Shown piece after piece: positions 34,561-45,274 of a DNA stretch of 64,000 nucleotides. Every line of letters begins with the position of its first letter. Position 1 is the first letter of the stretch. The notes under the pieces were generated by a model. It saw only the letters and a program-made list of their open reading frames with translations, was not told the DNA's origin and did no database searches. The translations under genes and the position numbers were made by a program. The stretch comes from Piezodorus guildinii (taxonomy: Eukaryota > Arthropoda > Insecta > Hemiptera > Pentatomidae), in NCBI GenBank assembly GCA_023052935.1, contig CM041292.1:200221799-200285798 (forward strand). The letters run 5' to 3'.

Positions 34561-35654
34561 CAATTAACAAAATTATCGTTGAGGACCCTAATATTCCATA
34601 GGTTGCAGACATAGCCCGAAAAAGATACTTCTGTTTTTATTTTTTTTATTATTACAAGCTCGTCGCTCAAACAAATCTACTCGTTTTTAACCCATCTATC
34701 CTCAGATTTTCTTGATGTACTCCGAGGCGAATGAAAAGATGGACGAGAGACCTAACTAAAATTACATTGAAGTGGTACCAGAGCATAGTTCCTAAACAAC
34801 CCTTAATCATATAGCATATTCGAGTATTGTTTTTTTTTTCAACACAGTCGTAAATTTCAATTAAAAAATTAATCATTATTTCAATAAGAGACTACTTTAA
34901 GAAATCCTAGCTTTCTAAAGAGATTTGATTTTGTTGGTTTTCTTTAATGTGAATAAGTAAAACATTTTAATTTTCCTGATAGCTGTTTCGACTTCCTCTT
35001 TACGGATCCTGAATTCTAATGATGGTTCGTCCCCACGCTCTGATGTTTGGAAGGAAGCGGACTGTCGGTATTTAGCCTACTCTAAATACGGTCATAGTCT
35101 TTATTAGATTTCCAATGAAAGCAGAAAAAAATTATGTTATATTTCTATGAAGTATTATTATTGATATTTGTAGGATGTTTGTTTTTAACTATACAATAAT
35201 GAAAAGGGTGAATCGCTGATTTAGTATGTTGCGACCACTTCAAACATGACAAAAAAAAAATAAATAAAATAATTATCAAATTAAAGAAAAGAGAAAACAC
35301 TTTATTTATAAAGTATTGCTACCCAACTATATTAGGTCGCTCAAAACACAGCATACAACAACTTCCTTAGAAATATTTGTTTAAATAATCAAAACAAATA
35401 AATAACTTCTTTGGGATTCATCCCTGATACCTCCTTTTTTTTAGACAGCAATTCTTAATGAATGAACTGTTTATCTCCTTTAAATAATGAGGTAGGGTCC
35501 TGAGATCAACATTCAATTTTAGTTATTCAACCTTTCGCAGATTGAATTAAACTCCTAGAGCCTGGTTATTTATTTTTTTTATTTCCATCTCCCCAACTAG
35601 GCCATTTATAAAATAAAAAGTTTCGGTAGAGGTATTTCGCACGCAATGTACGAT
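34561..35654. other. AT-rich spacer
   Basis: No gene or repeat family is recognised. Confidence 0.5.
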
Positions 35655-35687
35655 ACCAGAGATACTCAGTCTTAGAGTATCTCTGGT
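35655..35687. repeat. Perfect 13-bp inverted repeat (hairpin)
   Basis: ACCAGAGATACTC (35655-35667), a 7-nt loop AGTCTTA, then GAGTATCTCTGGT (35675-35687). It lies about 330 bp upstream of the CR1-like ORF1 start, so it may be in that element's 5' UTR or just outside it. Confidence 0.85.
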
Positions 35688-36016
35688 GGAATAAGGATCA
35701 TAGTTTTGTGTCTCCCGTTATTTTGTTTATTTCAACAGAACATATTTGAAATCTTAAGTGCAATTTTTCCGTAAATATCGACTAGCTAAATCAGGTAACA
35801 CTATAATTAACTATAGTAGCTATTTTATATAGATATAGGGAAAAAACAAAAAACAAAGTGTTTACGAAGTCAGAGCTATTGTGCAGTAGTGGTGGGGATA
35901 GTCTGTTTACTTCCGCTAATACTAACAGGCTTTGCGTAAATACACAGCATAATATTATTATTACGGTCAATATTCTCTTATTATATTACGTAAGACTTGT
36001 TATAAAATTAATTAAA

Positions 36017-36934
36017 ATGGTCAACTGCAAAATATGCAACAAAACAGCCGGTCGAGATGACAAATTACGTTTGGCGTGTACGATTTGTCAAAACGTTTAT
36101 CACACTAAATGTATAAAAATAGAATCTGCAGACCAAGAGGGATTAAAAAAATGGGTCTGCACTGACTGCGAATCGTCATCGCGGGCATCACCAGACACGG
36201 AGTCTAGTTCCGCGATCGACCTGCTGAGAGCGCTGACCGAAGAAGTTAGGGAAATGAAGGCTAAGCTTCAAGCCATCGACGAACTAAAGGATATAAAGGA
36301 AACGCTGGAAAAACATTCGGAATTATCTTTTCAAAATATGGAAAGATTGCAAAAAATTGAAGGCCTTCTGGAAAATCAAAAAAATCAGATCGAAAAACTG
36401 ACATTGGAAAATCAGACATTAAAAGAAAAAGTAGTCACTCTAGAAGCACGTGTAAATAGCGCTGAACAAAACCAGTTGAACAACACAATTGAAATTAGAG
36501 GTATACCGGAAAAGCCGGGTGAGACCGTAGTGGGAACGATACTTAGCGTCGGCGCGGGCCTGGGCGTCCAGCTCAGCCCTGGAGACCTGGACCACGCGGT
36601 ACGTCTGAGGCCCAAGGCACCTGGGACCCCGGGGACCATCATTGCTCGTTTCATCAGACGGACGGTGAAAGACGATTTGGTGAGACAGCGAAAAGTGAAA
36701 AGAGACTTTTCTACGCGCCACCTCGGATGGGAACAAAACAACAGTCAACCTGTCTACGTCAGCGAGGCAATGACAGCCACTAACAGGCACTTATACTGGC
36801 TGGCCAGACAGAAAAAGGTGTCGGCCAATATTAAATATGTGTGGTTTAGTGGGGGTCGGGTCAGGTGCCGGAAGTCGGATGGTTGCCCAGCTGTAATTAT
36901 AAATAAATCATCCGACTTAGATGCTTTTATTTGA
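36017..36934 (+). CDS. CR1-like ORF1 protein: PHD finger, coiled coil, RRM-like C-terminus
   Basis: 305 codons. I chose the ATG at 36017 (AAAATGG context) because the PHD finger begins at residue 4; upstream in-frame codons lack a conserved start. The PHD pattern is C-x2-C (CKIC), CTIC, H in VYHTKC, then WVCTDC, within residues 4-53: a C4HC3 zinc finger. A long heptad-rich coiled coil follows (about 70-155: MKAKLQAIDELKDIKETLEK and onward). The C-terminal domain starts NNTIEIRGIPEKPGE and includes HAVRLRPK and IIARFIRRTVKDDLVRQRK, like the RNA-binding and chaperone region of LINE ORF1p. The likely role is RNP formation in the cytoplasm and nucleus for retrotransposition. No frameshift. Confidence 0.88.
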   Translation: MVNCKICNKTAGRDDKLRLACTICQNVYHTKCIKIESADQEGLKKWVCTDCESSSRASPDTESSSAIDLLRALTEEVREMKAKLQAIDELKDIKETLEKHSELSFQNMERLQKIEGLLENQKNQIEKLTLENQTLKEKVVTLEARVNSAEQNQLNNTIEIRGIPEKPGETVVGTILSVGAGLGVQLSPGDLDHAVRLRPKAPGTPGTIIARFIRRTVKDDLVRQRKVKRDFSTRHLGWEQNNSQPVYVSEAMTATNRHLYWLARQKKVSANIKYVWFSGGRVRCRKSDGCPAVIINKSSDLDAFI

Positions 36935-36959
36935 AAATTTAGTTTAAGTTACCAATATT

Positions 36960-38210
36960 TTGTTTGTCTTTTTTTCTATTTTATGTTTTTTAAAGATTTA
37001 TTATTTCTGTTTATTTTCTTTCGCTCTATAAAAGTCATAAATTTTAGTTTGTTGTTTAGGAACATTTTCAATTTATATCCGCATTATTTCTACTATTATA
37101 TTCTGAACCTATATTTCCCTTTAAAATTATCAATTTCTCTTTGGTATATTTTTATTTTATATTTACATGCTTTTTATTTTAATATTCTATTTACTTTTCG
37201 TTTAACCTTTATTATATGTATCTACATGTCTATATTTTATTTTATTTTTTCTAATTCTTTTAGCCTATACTTATATTCTGCTTTCAAGTTATCAATTTCA
37301 CTTTGGAATATTTCTATCTTATATCCGCATTATTTTAACTTGAATATTTTATATACTTTCTTTTTCACCCTCATAATAATTACCTATATGTTCTATCTGT
37401 CTGTATTTATTTCATTTTATTTTTATTTTTTCTCCTAAAACATAGTCCAAATTTATATTTTCTTTTAAAATTATCAAATTTTCTTTGGGATATTTTTATT
37501 TTGTATTCACCTTCTTCTTATTTTAATATTCTATTTACTTTTTGTTTAATGTTTATTATCAGCATCTATATTTTATTTTATTTTTCTAAATCAATTAGCC
37601 TATACTTATATTTACCTCTCAAGTTATCAATTTTTCTGTGGAATATTTCTATTTTATATCCACATTATTTTAACTTGAATATGTTATCTAATTTTTTTTT
37701 TCTCTTTTATAATCTTTATCTATATGATCTATCTGTCTGTATTTATTTAATTTTATTTATTTATTTTCTATTTTTCCTAAAACTAAGCCTAAATTTATAT
37801 TTTCTTTTAAAATTATCAAATTTTCTTTGGGATATTTTTATTTTATATCCACATTTTTCTCATTACTATATGCTATTTACTTTCTATCTTTATAATCGTT
37901 ATCTATATGTAATGACTGTCTTTATTTACTACTATTATTTATTTTTTTCTTCGAAAAGGTATAGTCTAAAATTATATTTTCTTTTAAAATCAAATTTTCT
38001 TCGGAATATTTTTATATCCACACTCTTCTTATTGCTATATCCTATTTATTTTTCTATTATTTTATAATTGTTATTAATATGTCTCATCTGCCAGTATCTT
38101 GTTTGTTTTCTAAAAGGTTTAGTATAAATTTATATTATCTTTTAAAATTATCAATTTTTCTTTGCTTTATTTTTTTTATCATGTTTTGCTGTATGCCTAC
38201 ACTATGTATG
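36960..38210 (+). repeat. T-rich degenerate tandem array between ORF1 and ORF2
   Basis: A block reading roughly TTATCAATTTTTCTTTGGAA, followed by TATTTTTATTTTATATCC, recurs at about 37124, 37287, 37466, 37621, 37811, 37989 and 38145. Spacings are 155-190 bp, giving seven units. The coding strand is T-rich and purine-poor. Two open frames across it (36983-37438, 37501-38067) encode repetitive hydrophobic residues and are a by-product of composition, not a gene. Confidence 0.75.
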
Positions 38211-38303
38211 ATCGTGAAATGATGTATACCTTAAGAAATTGCAATAACCTACCTCCTGACTTCCAACCCTTTCACAGTTATTCTCATTCCCACCTCTACA
38301 GTC

Positions 38304-41105
38304 ATGACTAACATTCTCACCTCATGTCACATTAATGCACAATCCCTGATTGCCCACTATGATGAATTTCAAAATTATTTTCTCGACAATTTTTACCACA
38401 TCATAGCAGTATCTGAAACCTGGTTAAAACCTTTTATTCCTTCCTCCCATGTATCCCTCACCAATTACTCCTTTCTTCGCCATGACAGATCTGATCGCAG
38501 GGGTGGTGGGGTGGGGCTGTATATACACGACAGTCTCAAGGCCAAAATCCTTCTCCAATCCCCTTCTCCTGATCATCCTCACATCGAATACCTCTTTGTG
38601 GAAATCTCTACTCCTTCATCTCCTCTCCTGTATGCCATTGTTTATCGACCTCCTCAAGTTCCATTCGATACCCTTTTTGAATCCTCCCTAGTCCAATTCG
38701 TCTCCAAGTACTCCAACATCATCATCTCCGGAGATTTCAATGCTAATATGATGTCTGAATCTCATGATAAATCCTTCCTGGTAAACCTACTGTTTTCCCT
38801 AAATCTTTATCTAGTTCCATACCTCCCTACCCATCATACGCAACTATCCGACTCCTGGCTGGATCTTCACATAACTGATTCATCTGTAAAGGTCCTTTCA
38901 TCCTCTCAGCACCCGGTACCGTTCCTTTCATCACATGATCTCATAGAGATTTCATACAATCTACCTATAAAATCCTTCACTCCTAAAGTAATCACCTATC
39001 GTAGTTTGGACCTCCTTTCCTACGAATCCCTTCAAACTGATCTCGAAAAACTCCATTGGGATACTATATACTCCCACAATTCAATCAATCCAATGATATC
39101 CACTCTCACCTCAAACTTAAAAACCATACTTGACACCCATGCTCCTCTTCAAACCCGAACCTTTCGCCGTCCCACTGCTCCTTGGCTGACCCCTGAACTA
39201 AAGGATCTGATGAAAAGAAGAGAAGCAGCTAGACGTAAATTCCGCCGCACTCGCTTTCCAGATGACTACGATAGTTTTAAGCAACTTCGGAACAGAACCC
39301 AGGACGCAGTGCGACGTGCGAAATCCCTCTATATCCACAGTGCCTTGTCCAATGCTCCAGATCCTAAATCCAAATGGAAAATCCTCCGAAAATTATCTCT
39401 TCCAGAATCCAATAATTGCTATTCCATTCCTGTCCCACCAGATGATCTCAACAAGCATTTCGTATCCTTATCTCCTGACCCATCATCCACTACCGATATT
39501 GAACACCACAGTTTTAATCCTGAAAGTTTCTTCTTCACCCATATTTCCTATGACGAATTATTAACAGCCATCCTTAAATCCCACACAAACGATTACGGAC
39601 CTGACAACATTCCAGTTAAACTTATAAAATCCTGTCTTCCAGCCCTTATACCAGTTTTGTATCATATTTACAATTTTTCCTTGCAAAACTCTATATTCCC
39701 TGCTTCTTGGAAAACCGCTTTAGTTAGACCACTTAATAAGATCCCAAATCCTACAACACCTTCTGACTTTCGCCCTATTTCCATTCTTTCTAACCTTTCC
39801 AAACCACTAGAACGTATTGTACAAAAGCAATTATCGAATTTCCTGGAAGAACGTTCCCTTATCAATCCTCTCCAATCCGGCTTCCGACCTGGTCACTCAA
39901 CGCAATCCGCTCTCCTAAAAATAACTCACGACCTACAATATGCAATAGAACACCAAAAACTTACCATTCTAGTCTTGCTAGATTTTACCAAGGCATTTGA
40001 CACAGTAGACCATACAATCCTCCTTACCAAACTACGAAACCTTCCTTTATCCAATAGCGCTCTGCACTGGTTCAAGTCTTTCCTTTCCGATCGCTCACAG
40101 TATGTGGTAGTTCCAGGCCAACCTCCTTCTAGACCTTTGCCATTGTCATGTGGTGTTCCCCAGGGATCATCACTATCTCCTACCCTCTTTGCTATCTACG
40201 TAAACGACCTTCCCTTCTATATCCATCACTCACAATTCCATATGTATGCGGATGACCTCCAAATTTATTTATCCTTTCCTCCGTCGGACCTATTACTAGC
40301 AACAGAAAAGCTTCAGGAAGATTTAAACAGAATTAGTTGTTGGGCAGCTGACAACAAGCTAAAGTTAAATGCTGAGAAAACTAAAGCGATAGTAATAGGT
40401 TCCAATCCACTCCTTAAAACCCTTTCCCTAATCCCAACTCTATTTTTAAATAATCAACCAATAAAGTTCCACCAAACCGTCAAAAACCTTGGAGTAACTG
40501 TCGATCAATCTCTTTCCTGGAAAATCCATGTTTCCGAAATTTCCCGACGCACAATTTCCATTCTGAAACTCCTTAATTACCACCGTCACCTTCTTCCATT
40601 TGAAACCCGTAGGCTCTTGGTTTGCTCATTAATATTCCCCCACTTTGACTACTGTTGTGCGGTGTATGCGGGTGTCTCTGGAGATCTTGAAGCTAAACTA
40701 AAAAGATTATTCAACTGCCTTATACGTTTCATCTTTGGGATATCCAGGGACACCTCTGTAACCCGATTCTACGATGAGTTAAAGTGGCTTTATCCTTCCT
40801 ACCGTTCTAAATACCTCCTGGCATCCTTCCTTTACCAAGTTCTCCGATCTCAACGTCCATCTTACATCTCAGATATATTTTCATTTAAATCCTCCGTCCA
40901 CACCTGCAACACTCGTTCGCGACCTTCGGACCTGTATGTAACGCCTCATCGAACCGCAGCTTTCGACAGATCTTTCCTAATCCGATCCTCGTCCTTATGG
41001 AATTCTATTCCTTCTCATATCCGTCACTCCAATACTCTTCCGGCCTTCAAATCCCGTTTGTTCAAACACTTTTTGTCGATCCAATTCTCAAATAACCCCA
41101 ATTAA
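38304..41105 (+). CDS. CR1-like ORF2 protein: AP endonuclease and reverse transcriptase
   Basis: 933 codons, uninterrupted. The N-terminal APE domain has HINAQSL (Asn), VSETWL (catalytic Glu), GGGVGLYI, SGDFNAN and SSHDLIEI (terminal His region), within residues 1-230. The RT domain spans about 400-720. It has a WKTALVRPLNK start, SDFRPISILSNLSKPLERIV, NPLQSGFRPGHST, the motif A LLDFTKAFDTVDH, GVPQGSSLSPTLFAIYVNDL, the catalytic YADD at about residue 652, then LNAEKTKAIV and KNLGVTVDQSLSW. The C-terminus (FGISRDTSVTRFYDELKWL through SLWNSIPSHIRHSNT) is the typical CR1/L2-type tail. It nicks target DNA and reverse-transcribes the element RNA. All catalytic residues I can check are present, so this copy may be young. 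Composition is distinctly less AT-rich than the flanks. Confidence 0.95.
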   Translation: MTNILTSCHINAQSLIAHYDEFQNYFLDNFYHIIAVSETWLKPFIPSSHVSLTNYSFLRHDRSDRRGGGVGLYIHDSLKAKILLQSPSPDHPHIEYLFVEISTPSSPLLYAIVYRPPQVPFDTLFESSLVQFVSKYSNIIISGDFNANMMSESHDKSFLVNLLFSLNLYLVPYLPTHHTQLSDSWLDLHITDSSVKVLSSSQHPVPFLSSHDLIEISYNLPIKSFTPKVITYRSLDLLSYESLQTDLEKLHWDTIYSHNSINPMISTLTSNLKTILDTHAPLQTRTFRRPTAPWLTPELKDLMKRREAARRKFRRTRFPDDYDSFKQLRNRTQDAVRRAKSLYIHSALSNAPDPKSKWKILRKLSLPESNNCYSIPVPPDDLNKHFVSLSPDPSSTTDIEHHSFNPESFFFTHISYDELLTAILKSHTNDYGPDNIPVKLIKSCLPALIPVLYHIYNFSLQNSIFPASWKTALVRPLNKIPNPTTPSDFRPISILSNLSKPLERIVQKQLSNFLEERSLINPLQSGFRPGHSTQSALLKITHDLQYAIEHQKLTILVLLDFTKAFDTVDHTILLTKLRNLPLSNSALHWFKSFLSDRSQYVVVPGQPPSRPLPLSCGVPQGSSLSPTLFAIYVNDLPFYIHHSQFHMYADDLQIYLSFPPSDLLLATEKLQEDLNRISCWAADNKLKLNAEKTKAIVIGSNPLLKTLSLIPTLFLNNQPIKFHQTVKNLGVTVDQSLSWKIHVSEISRRTISILKLLNYHRHLLPFETRRLLVCSLIFPHFDYCCAVYAGVSGDLEAKLKRLFNCLIRFIFGISRDTSVTRFYDELKWLYPSYRSKYLLASFLYQVLRSQRPSYISDIFSFKSSVHTCNTRSRPSDLYVTPHRTAAFDRSFLIRSSSLWNSIPSHIRHSNTLPAFKSRLFKHFLSIQFSNNPN

Positions 41106-41483
41106 TCAGCAAAGTTCAATAAAAATCAGCAAATAGAGCAGAGAAAAACAGTTATTTACTATATCTTATTATGCATTGTATTCAAACATTTATGTATTTT
41201 ATTTTACAATTTTCACAAGCATTGTAAATTTATTTTAATTAGCCCTGTATATATGAATATGTAAATATTTTATTTTTTGTCAGTTTGTTTTATTTATTTT
41301 TTTTTTTAAATTATTATTATTAGAAGCTACCAGTTAATTTATTACTATTATTCATTTTCTTTGTTATTTCTGTTGTTTTTTGTTTATTTTATTTTTTTTT
41401 TATTACTCTAAGATACTGAAGTTCCAATTTGATTTGTCTGTAACATTATTCTGAAGGGACTTGTCCCAGAATAAATAAAGAAT

Positions 41484-41512
<29 letters not shown>
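41106..41512 (+). other. CR1-like 3' UTR, hairpin and ATT tail
   Basis: AT-rich UTR ending GAAGGGACTTGTCCCAGAAT, then AATAAATAAAG and (ATT)n. GGGAC-TT-GTCCC at 41456-41467 can form a short hairpin and is conserved in two truncated copies. AATAAA is present just before the tail. Confidence 0.8.
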
Positions 41513-41516
<4 letters not shown>

Positions 41517-43199
41517 CGGTGTAGCCCACTAAAAATCTAAATATATATCTATTATTTAGGATTTGGGGGTCTTTGCAGTTGAAATGAATGTGTGAAGGGG
41601 TTTGCTGTTTGTGGGGAACCACTGCAGTAGACCATGGGGAAACTGCGGAAAAAATTAGATTTTTCGAAATATTTTATTTTGATCATGTGGCTCGTGTTTC
41701 TGTTGTACATTAGCCACTGCATCTAGATATAGCACACATTTCATCCAGACTAATGTTTAGCCCCATTTATTGAGGCTTAAAGTCAAGATAGTGGAAGTTT
41801 TGCTTAAATTACACCTAACTTTTAGAGTTTGCTATATAACTGGAAAAAGTATTAAAATAATTCTAATGTTTTATTCCTGTTCTAGGATGTTTAAATATGT
41901 CACACATAAGACGAATTGGTCAAAAAAATATTTTTGATCATGTGACCAGACCAAAGTTACGAACTACCGTAAACATTTTGAAAAGATAGTGCAACAAAAA
42001 AAAAAGCTCCGGCTTCCTCCAGGATGGGGAAGGTATTTTCTCAAAATAGACGTGTTAAAATAAAGATTAGAACAAAAATCATCTGCCTATCCGATCATAA
42101 CACAGCAAAGAAAAGAAAAGATTTTAGAGTACCCTTTTGTTTGTTGCACTATTTTGTTTACCCAATTGGCTCAGATAATATAGGTCCCCACGTGAAAACA
42201 CTTTTAATTAGAGTTCAGTCGAGTTACTAAAAGTCCAAGTTGCGTTTAAAGTCCAGTTGCAATGTCTAGCCATGTGCTCTATCAAAATTAAATACCGCGT
42301 TTTGTGTAGGTGCTTGTGGGATGGTACAAACTTCGAAGTATTTCTTTGATGAAATCACCCTGAACTTGATGAGGAAAATTTATACAATGGTGACAGCTCT
42401 AAGTAAGAGTTTTTTGCCTCATTTTAATTTTTAAAAAAAAGGTAAATCGGGAACGGGCGAGGTTCAGAAAAATGTTAAGCGAGTGGACGGAAAATGAGTA
42501 TGTTTTCCACATACCGGACGACAAATCCAGCCACTGAAGACTTCTGATCCTTTCATAACGAACATAAGGCCACAAGCAAAGAAAAAGCATCTGGAAATCA
42601 GTGATGTAGCTAAGCAACTGTTAATATAATTTCCTTGAATTTTAATTCGTGAGTATTATTTAATATCAATATACACTCAAAATACTTGTTTGAACTGGTT
42701 TTCATTAGTGCAACCTATTTCGAAAATTTCCGACATTTTTATCTTGCCAATAGGCTTTAATTTTCTCATTGGTTATTCAATTTTCTTCAAAATTTCAATC
42801 AATACCGTTGAACTTGATGTATCTTTTTATTCTGAGTCGAATGGGACCAGCCCCAGGTTTTTGTGCTGATCCGTTTTCAAGATAATGAGTTTATTCCGCT
42901 TTTTGGCCATTCGGCACCACTGTGTGCCGCTCCCCTTAGCAGAATTTTTAACAGCTTTTATTTTTAGAGCTCTTCTTCGATTTTATTTTCGCGAAAGAAA
43001 AAGAAACACGATTCTTAACATCTTAGTTCTGTCTTAGTTTATTGCTTGTTTTATGTTTTCTTTTGGTAAAAAAAAAAAAAAAAAAAATGCGAAGATCTAT
43101 GGCGCCCAAACGTCCTTGGGCAGACCAAGGATACTGGCCCATCGTTAGAAGTTTTATGACCGCAAGGCAGGTATTGCCTAAGTAGGCTGCCAAATGACA
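41513..43199. other. No supported gene
   Basis: Mixed AT-rich sequence. Short frames at 42024-42230 and 42399-42617 show no known domain. An A-rich run is at 43068-43087. Confidence 0.45.
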
Positions 43200-44222
43200 T
43201 TGATACACTTTTTAGAAAACATTTATTTATTTATTCATAGAATTTTTTGGCACTACAATTGTATTTGCTATCTGCTTTTTATGCAATAAGCAAATATGCA
43301 AACAAAAGATGTAACAAACTACATGAGATAGATAAAAAAAAAAAAACTAATAACTTTTAATATTTCAGGTCTCTTGGCCAGCGCCTCGATAGTCTTCTGG
43401 GCGGATTATATGGGTTTGTGGCAGTGGATAGGTTTTGAGTCAGCGGGTTTGAATTTAGGGTCAGTCTGTCATGAAATTTATTGTAGCGATCAGTGGCAGT
43501 TGCAATGACGAATGGAATGTCTAGGTCAGTATGTAGTGTCTCGTTAGATACGTAAAAAGGGGCATTTATAATTTTCCTAAGTAATTTTGATTGAAATGAT
43601 TGAATAATTTTGATGTTTGACTTTTTTGCTGTTCCCCAAAACTCAATGCCATAAGTCCAAATGGGTTTTATTGGTACTTTATAAATAGTTAATTTGTTCG
43701 TCAATGATAATTTTGAACGTTTGCCTAGTAATCTTGAAAGAAGTCTATATCGTTGATTTAGTTCTTTTCTTTTTCGTTTGAGGTGGTATGCCCGTGTTAG
43801 TCGTTTTTTAAGGTAAAGTCCTAAATAACGTACTGTGTCTGAAACTGGTGTTAGAATATTATCGTAAAAGACCTGAGGGAGTTATGTTTTAAAGAAAATG
43901 TGACGAACAGGCTCTTTGATTGATTCATTTTTAATTTCCATGTTTTTGCTCATCAAGCTATGTCGTCCAGATGTTCTTGGAGTGCCTTAGAAGCCTTAGA
44001 GGCATCTTTGTTGGGTGTCAGGATAGCTGAATTGTCGGCAAAGGTTGCTATAAGTGTTTCTGGATGCTGTGGGATGTCAGAGCAATATATATTAAAAAGT
44101 GTTGGACCTAAAACGCTGCCTTGAGATACACCTGCATTTATTTGTTTAATATTAGAGAACTCAGAAAAAAGAATATCTAACCTACGCATATAATTACAAA
44201 AATCAGTGCCTTTATATCTTTA
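43200..44222 (-). pseudogene. Jockey-type LINE, RT C-terminal half
   Basis: On the - strand, the 44189-43953 frame has QINAGVSQGSVLGPTLFNIY (RT motif B) and a catalytic box FADN where FADD is expected. After a disrupted stretch, 43704-43357 encodes TNKLTIYKVPIKPIWTYGIE, NAPFYVSNETLHTDLDIPF and NPYNPPRRLSRRWPRD. The 3' end is near 43210-43260 with an AATAAATAAATAAATG-type tail. The lost Asp and frameshifts make it dead. A Helitron abuts its 5' side at 44223. Confidence 0.85.
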
Positions 44223-44705
44223 CTAGCTGTTACTCGCGACTTCGTCTGCGTCAATTTCTGTTATTGTGATCGCTATTAAGAAGTCATTTACGCTGATGTA
44301 CTTTAAAATGTATTATTTCAAAGTAATTCTGCGTAAATGATATTTTTAGTTTTATTTTATTGTGGCAGAAGAACATACCGATTTTCTCCGCAACCCGATC
44401 TTGACAATGCCACATATAGTTGGCCGTGTGAAAAGCAGTCTTGACATAAATCGATTCCTACGTGTTTAAATGTTCGTCCCTGTGATTTATTAAATGTCAT
44501 TGTTATTGTTAATTTTCCCCGTTTTTCCCACATTTTTCATTGATTATTCACTCCTATTGGTCGCAGCGTGATGTTATATAGCCTAAAGCCTTCCTCGATA
44601 AATGGAATATCCAACACAAAAACAATTTTTCGATTCGAACCAGTAGTATCTGAGATTAGCGCGTTTAAACAAACAAAATCTTCAGCTTTATAATATTAGT
44701 ATAGA
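44223..44705 (-). mobile_element. Short Helitron with intact termini and a helicase C-terminal piece
   Basis: On the - strand the element starts TCTATACTAATATTATAAAG, preceded by A at 44706, and ends CTAG (44226-44223), followed by T at 44222. This is the A^T insertion signature of Helitrons. Just inside the 3' end, CGC-A-GAC-GAA-GTC-GCG can form the usual terminal hairpin. The interior (about 44510-44380) encodes [29 protein letters not shown], the C-terminal helicase motifs of RepHel. The rest of RepHel is missing, so it is a non-autonomous deletion derivative of 483 bp. Confidence 0.9.
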
Positions 44706-45274
44706 TTAAAAAAGAAATTGTAGTTATCTCTTTGATATGAAGGTTACTCCAGAAAACCAAGTTTCTATCACTTGATCCAATAAATGTACTTTCCCAACGC
44801 TATTATTGAGACCTCCTAAACAAGGCTTACTTTCGTCGCTCGTGTGAACCCATTTATTTTTCTTAAACCGAACCAAACCATTTTATTCGAATCTGCCACT
44901 TATCTTCCCTCTTAGCATTGTTTAATTGCTCAAAGGATTTTATTATTTGTGGCGTTATTATTTTTTTATTTTTAATACAAAATACAAAAAAAATTATTAT
45001 TTTATATTTTTTACACGAATACATTTTCTCGATATGATTTTTATGATGACAGGCTATTGTGCTATTAATTGGTTTCTTATATATGCCAATTTCAAGTTAT
45101 TTTATCCTAGAACAGATTCACTTGTTTTAGTAGTGTAATAATAATAATTACAATTAAAAAACTTTATTCTGTGACTATGTCCCCTAAGCATAACAAAAAT
45201 GTACAGTAGATATTAATATTTATGTCTGGTCGAGAAAACAATAAAATTCATTTTTGTGCAAAAAAGAAAAAAAA
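44706..45274. other. AT-rich spacer
   Basis: Nothing recognised. Confidence 0.5.

Larger units (their letters stand above)
35820..41512 (+). mobile_element. Apparently intact CR1-like non-LTR retrotransposon
   Basis: The order is a 5' UTR (left boundary not determined), ORF1 36017-36934 (PHD plus coiled coil), a T-rich tandem array of about 1.2 kb, ORF2 38304-41105 (APE plus RT), a 3' UTR of about 400 bp, a hairpin, and an ATT-repeat tail near 41484-41511. Both ORFs are free of stops. Truncated relatives occur at 46300-46600 (-), 57760-57895 (+) and 59525-60275 (-). PHD fingers in ORF1 are known from CR1-like elements, which supports the assignment. Confidence 0.85.

Noticed and set aside
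36983..38067. Two open frames encoding hydrophobic, membrane-like proteins
   Set aside because: They follow the T-rich tandem units between LINE ORFs; F/L/Y/I richness is a product of base composition.
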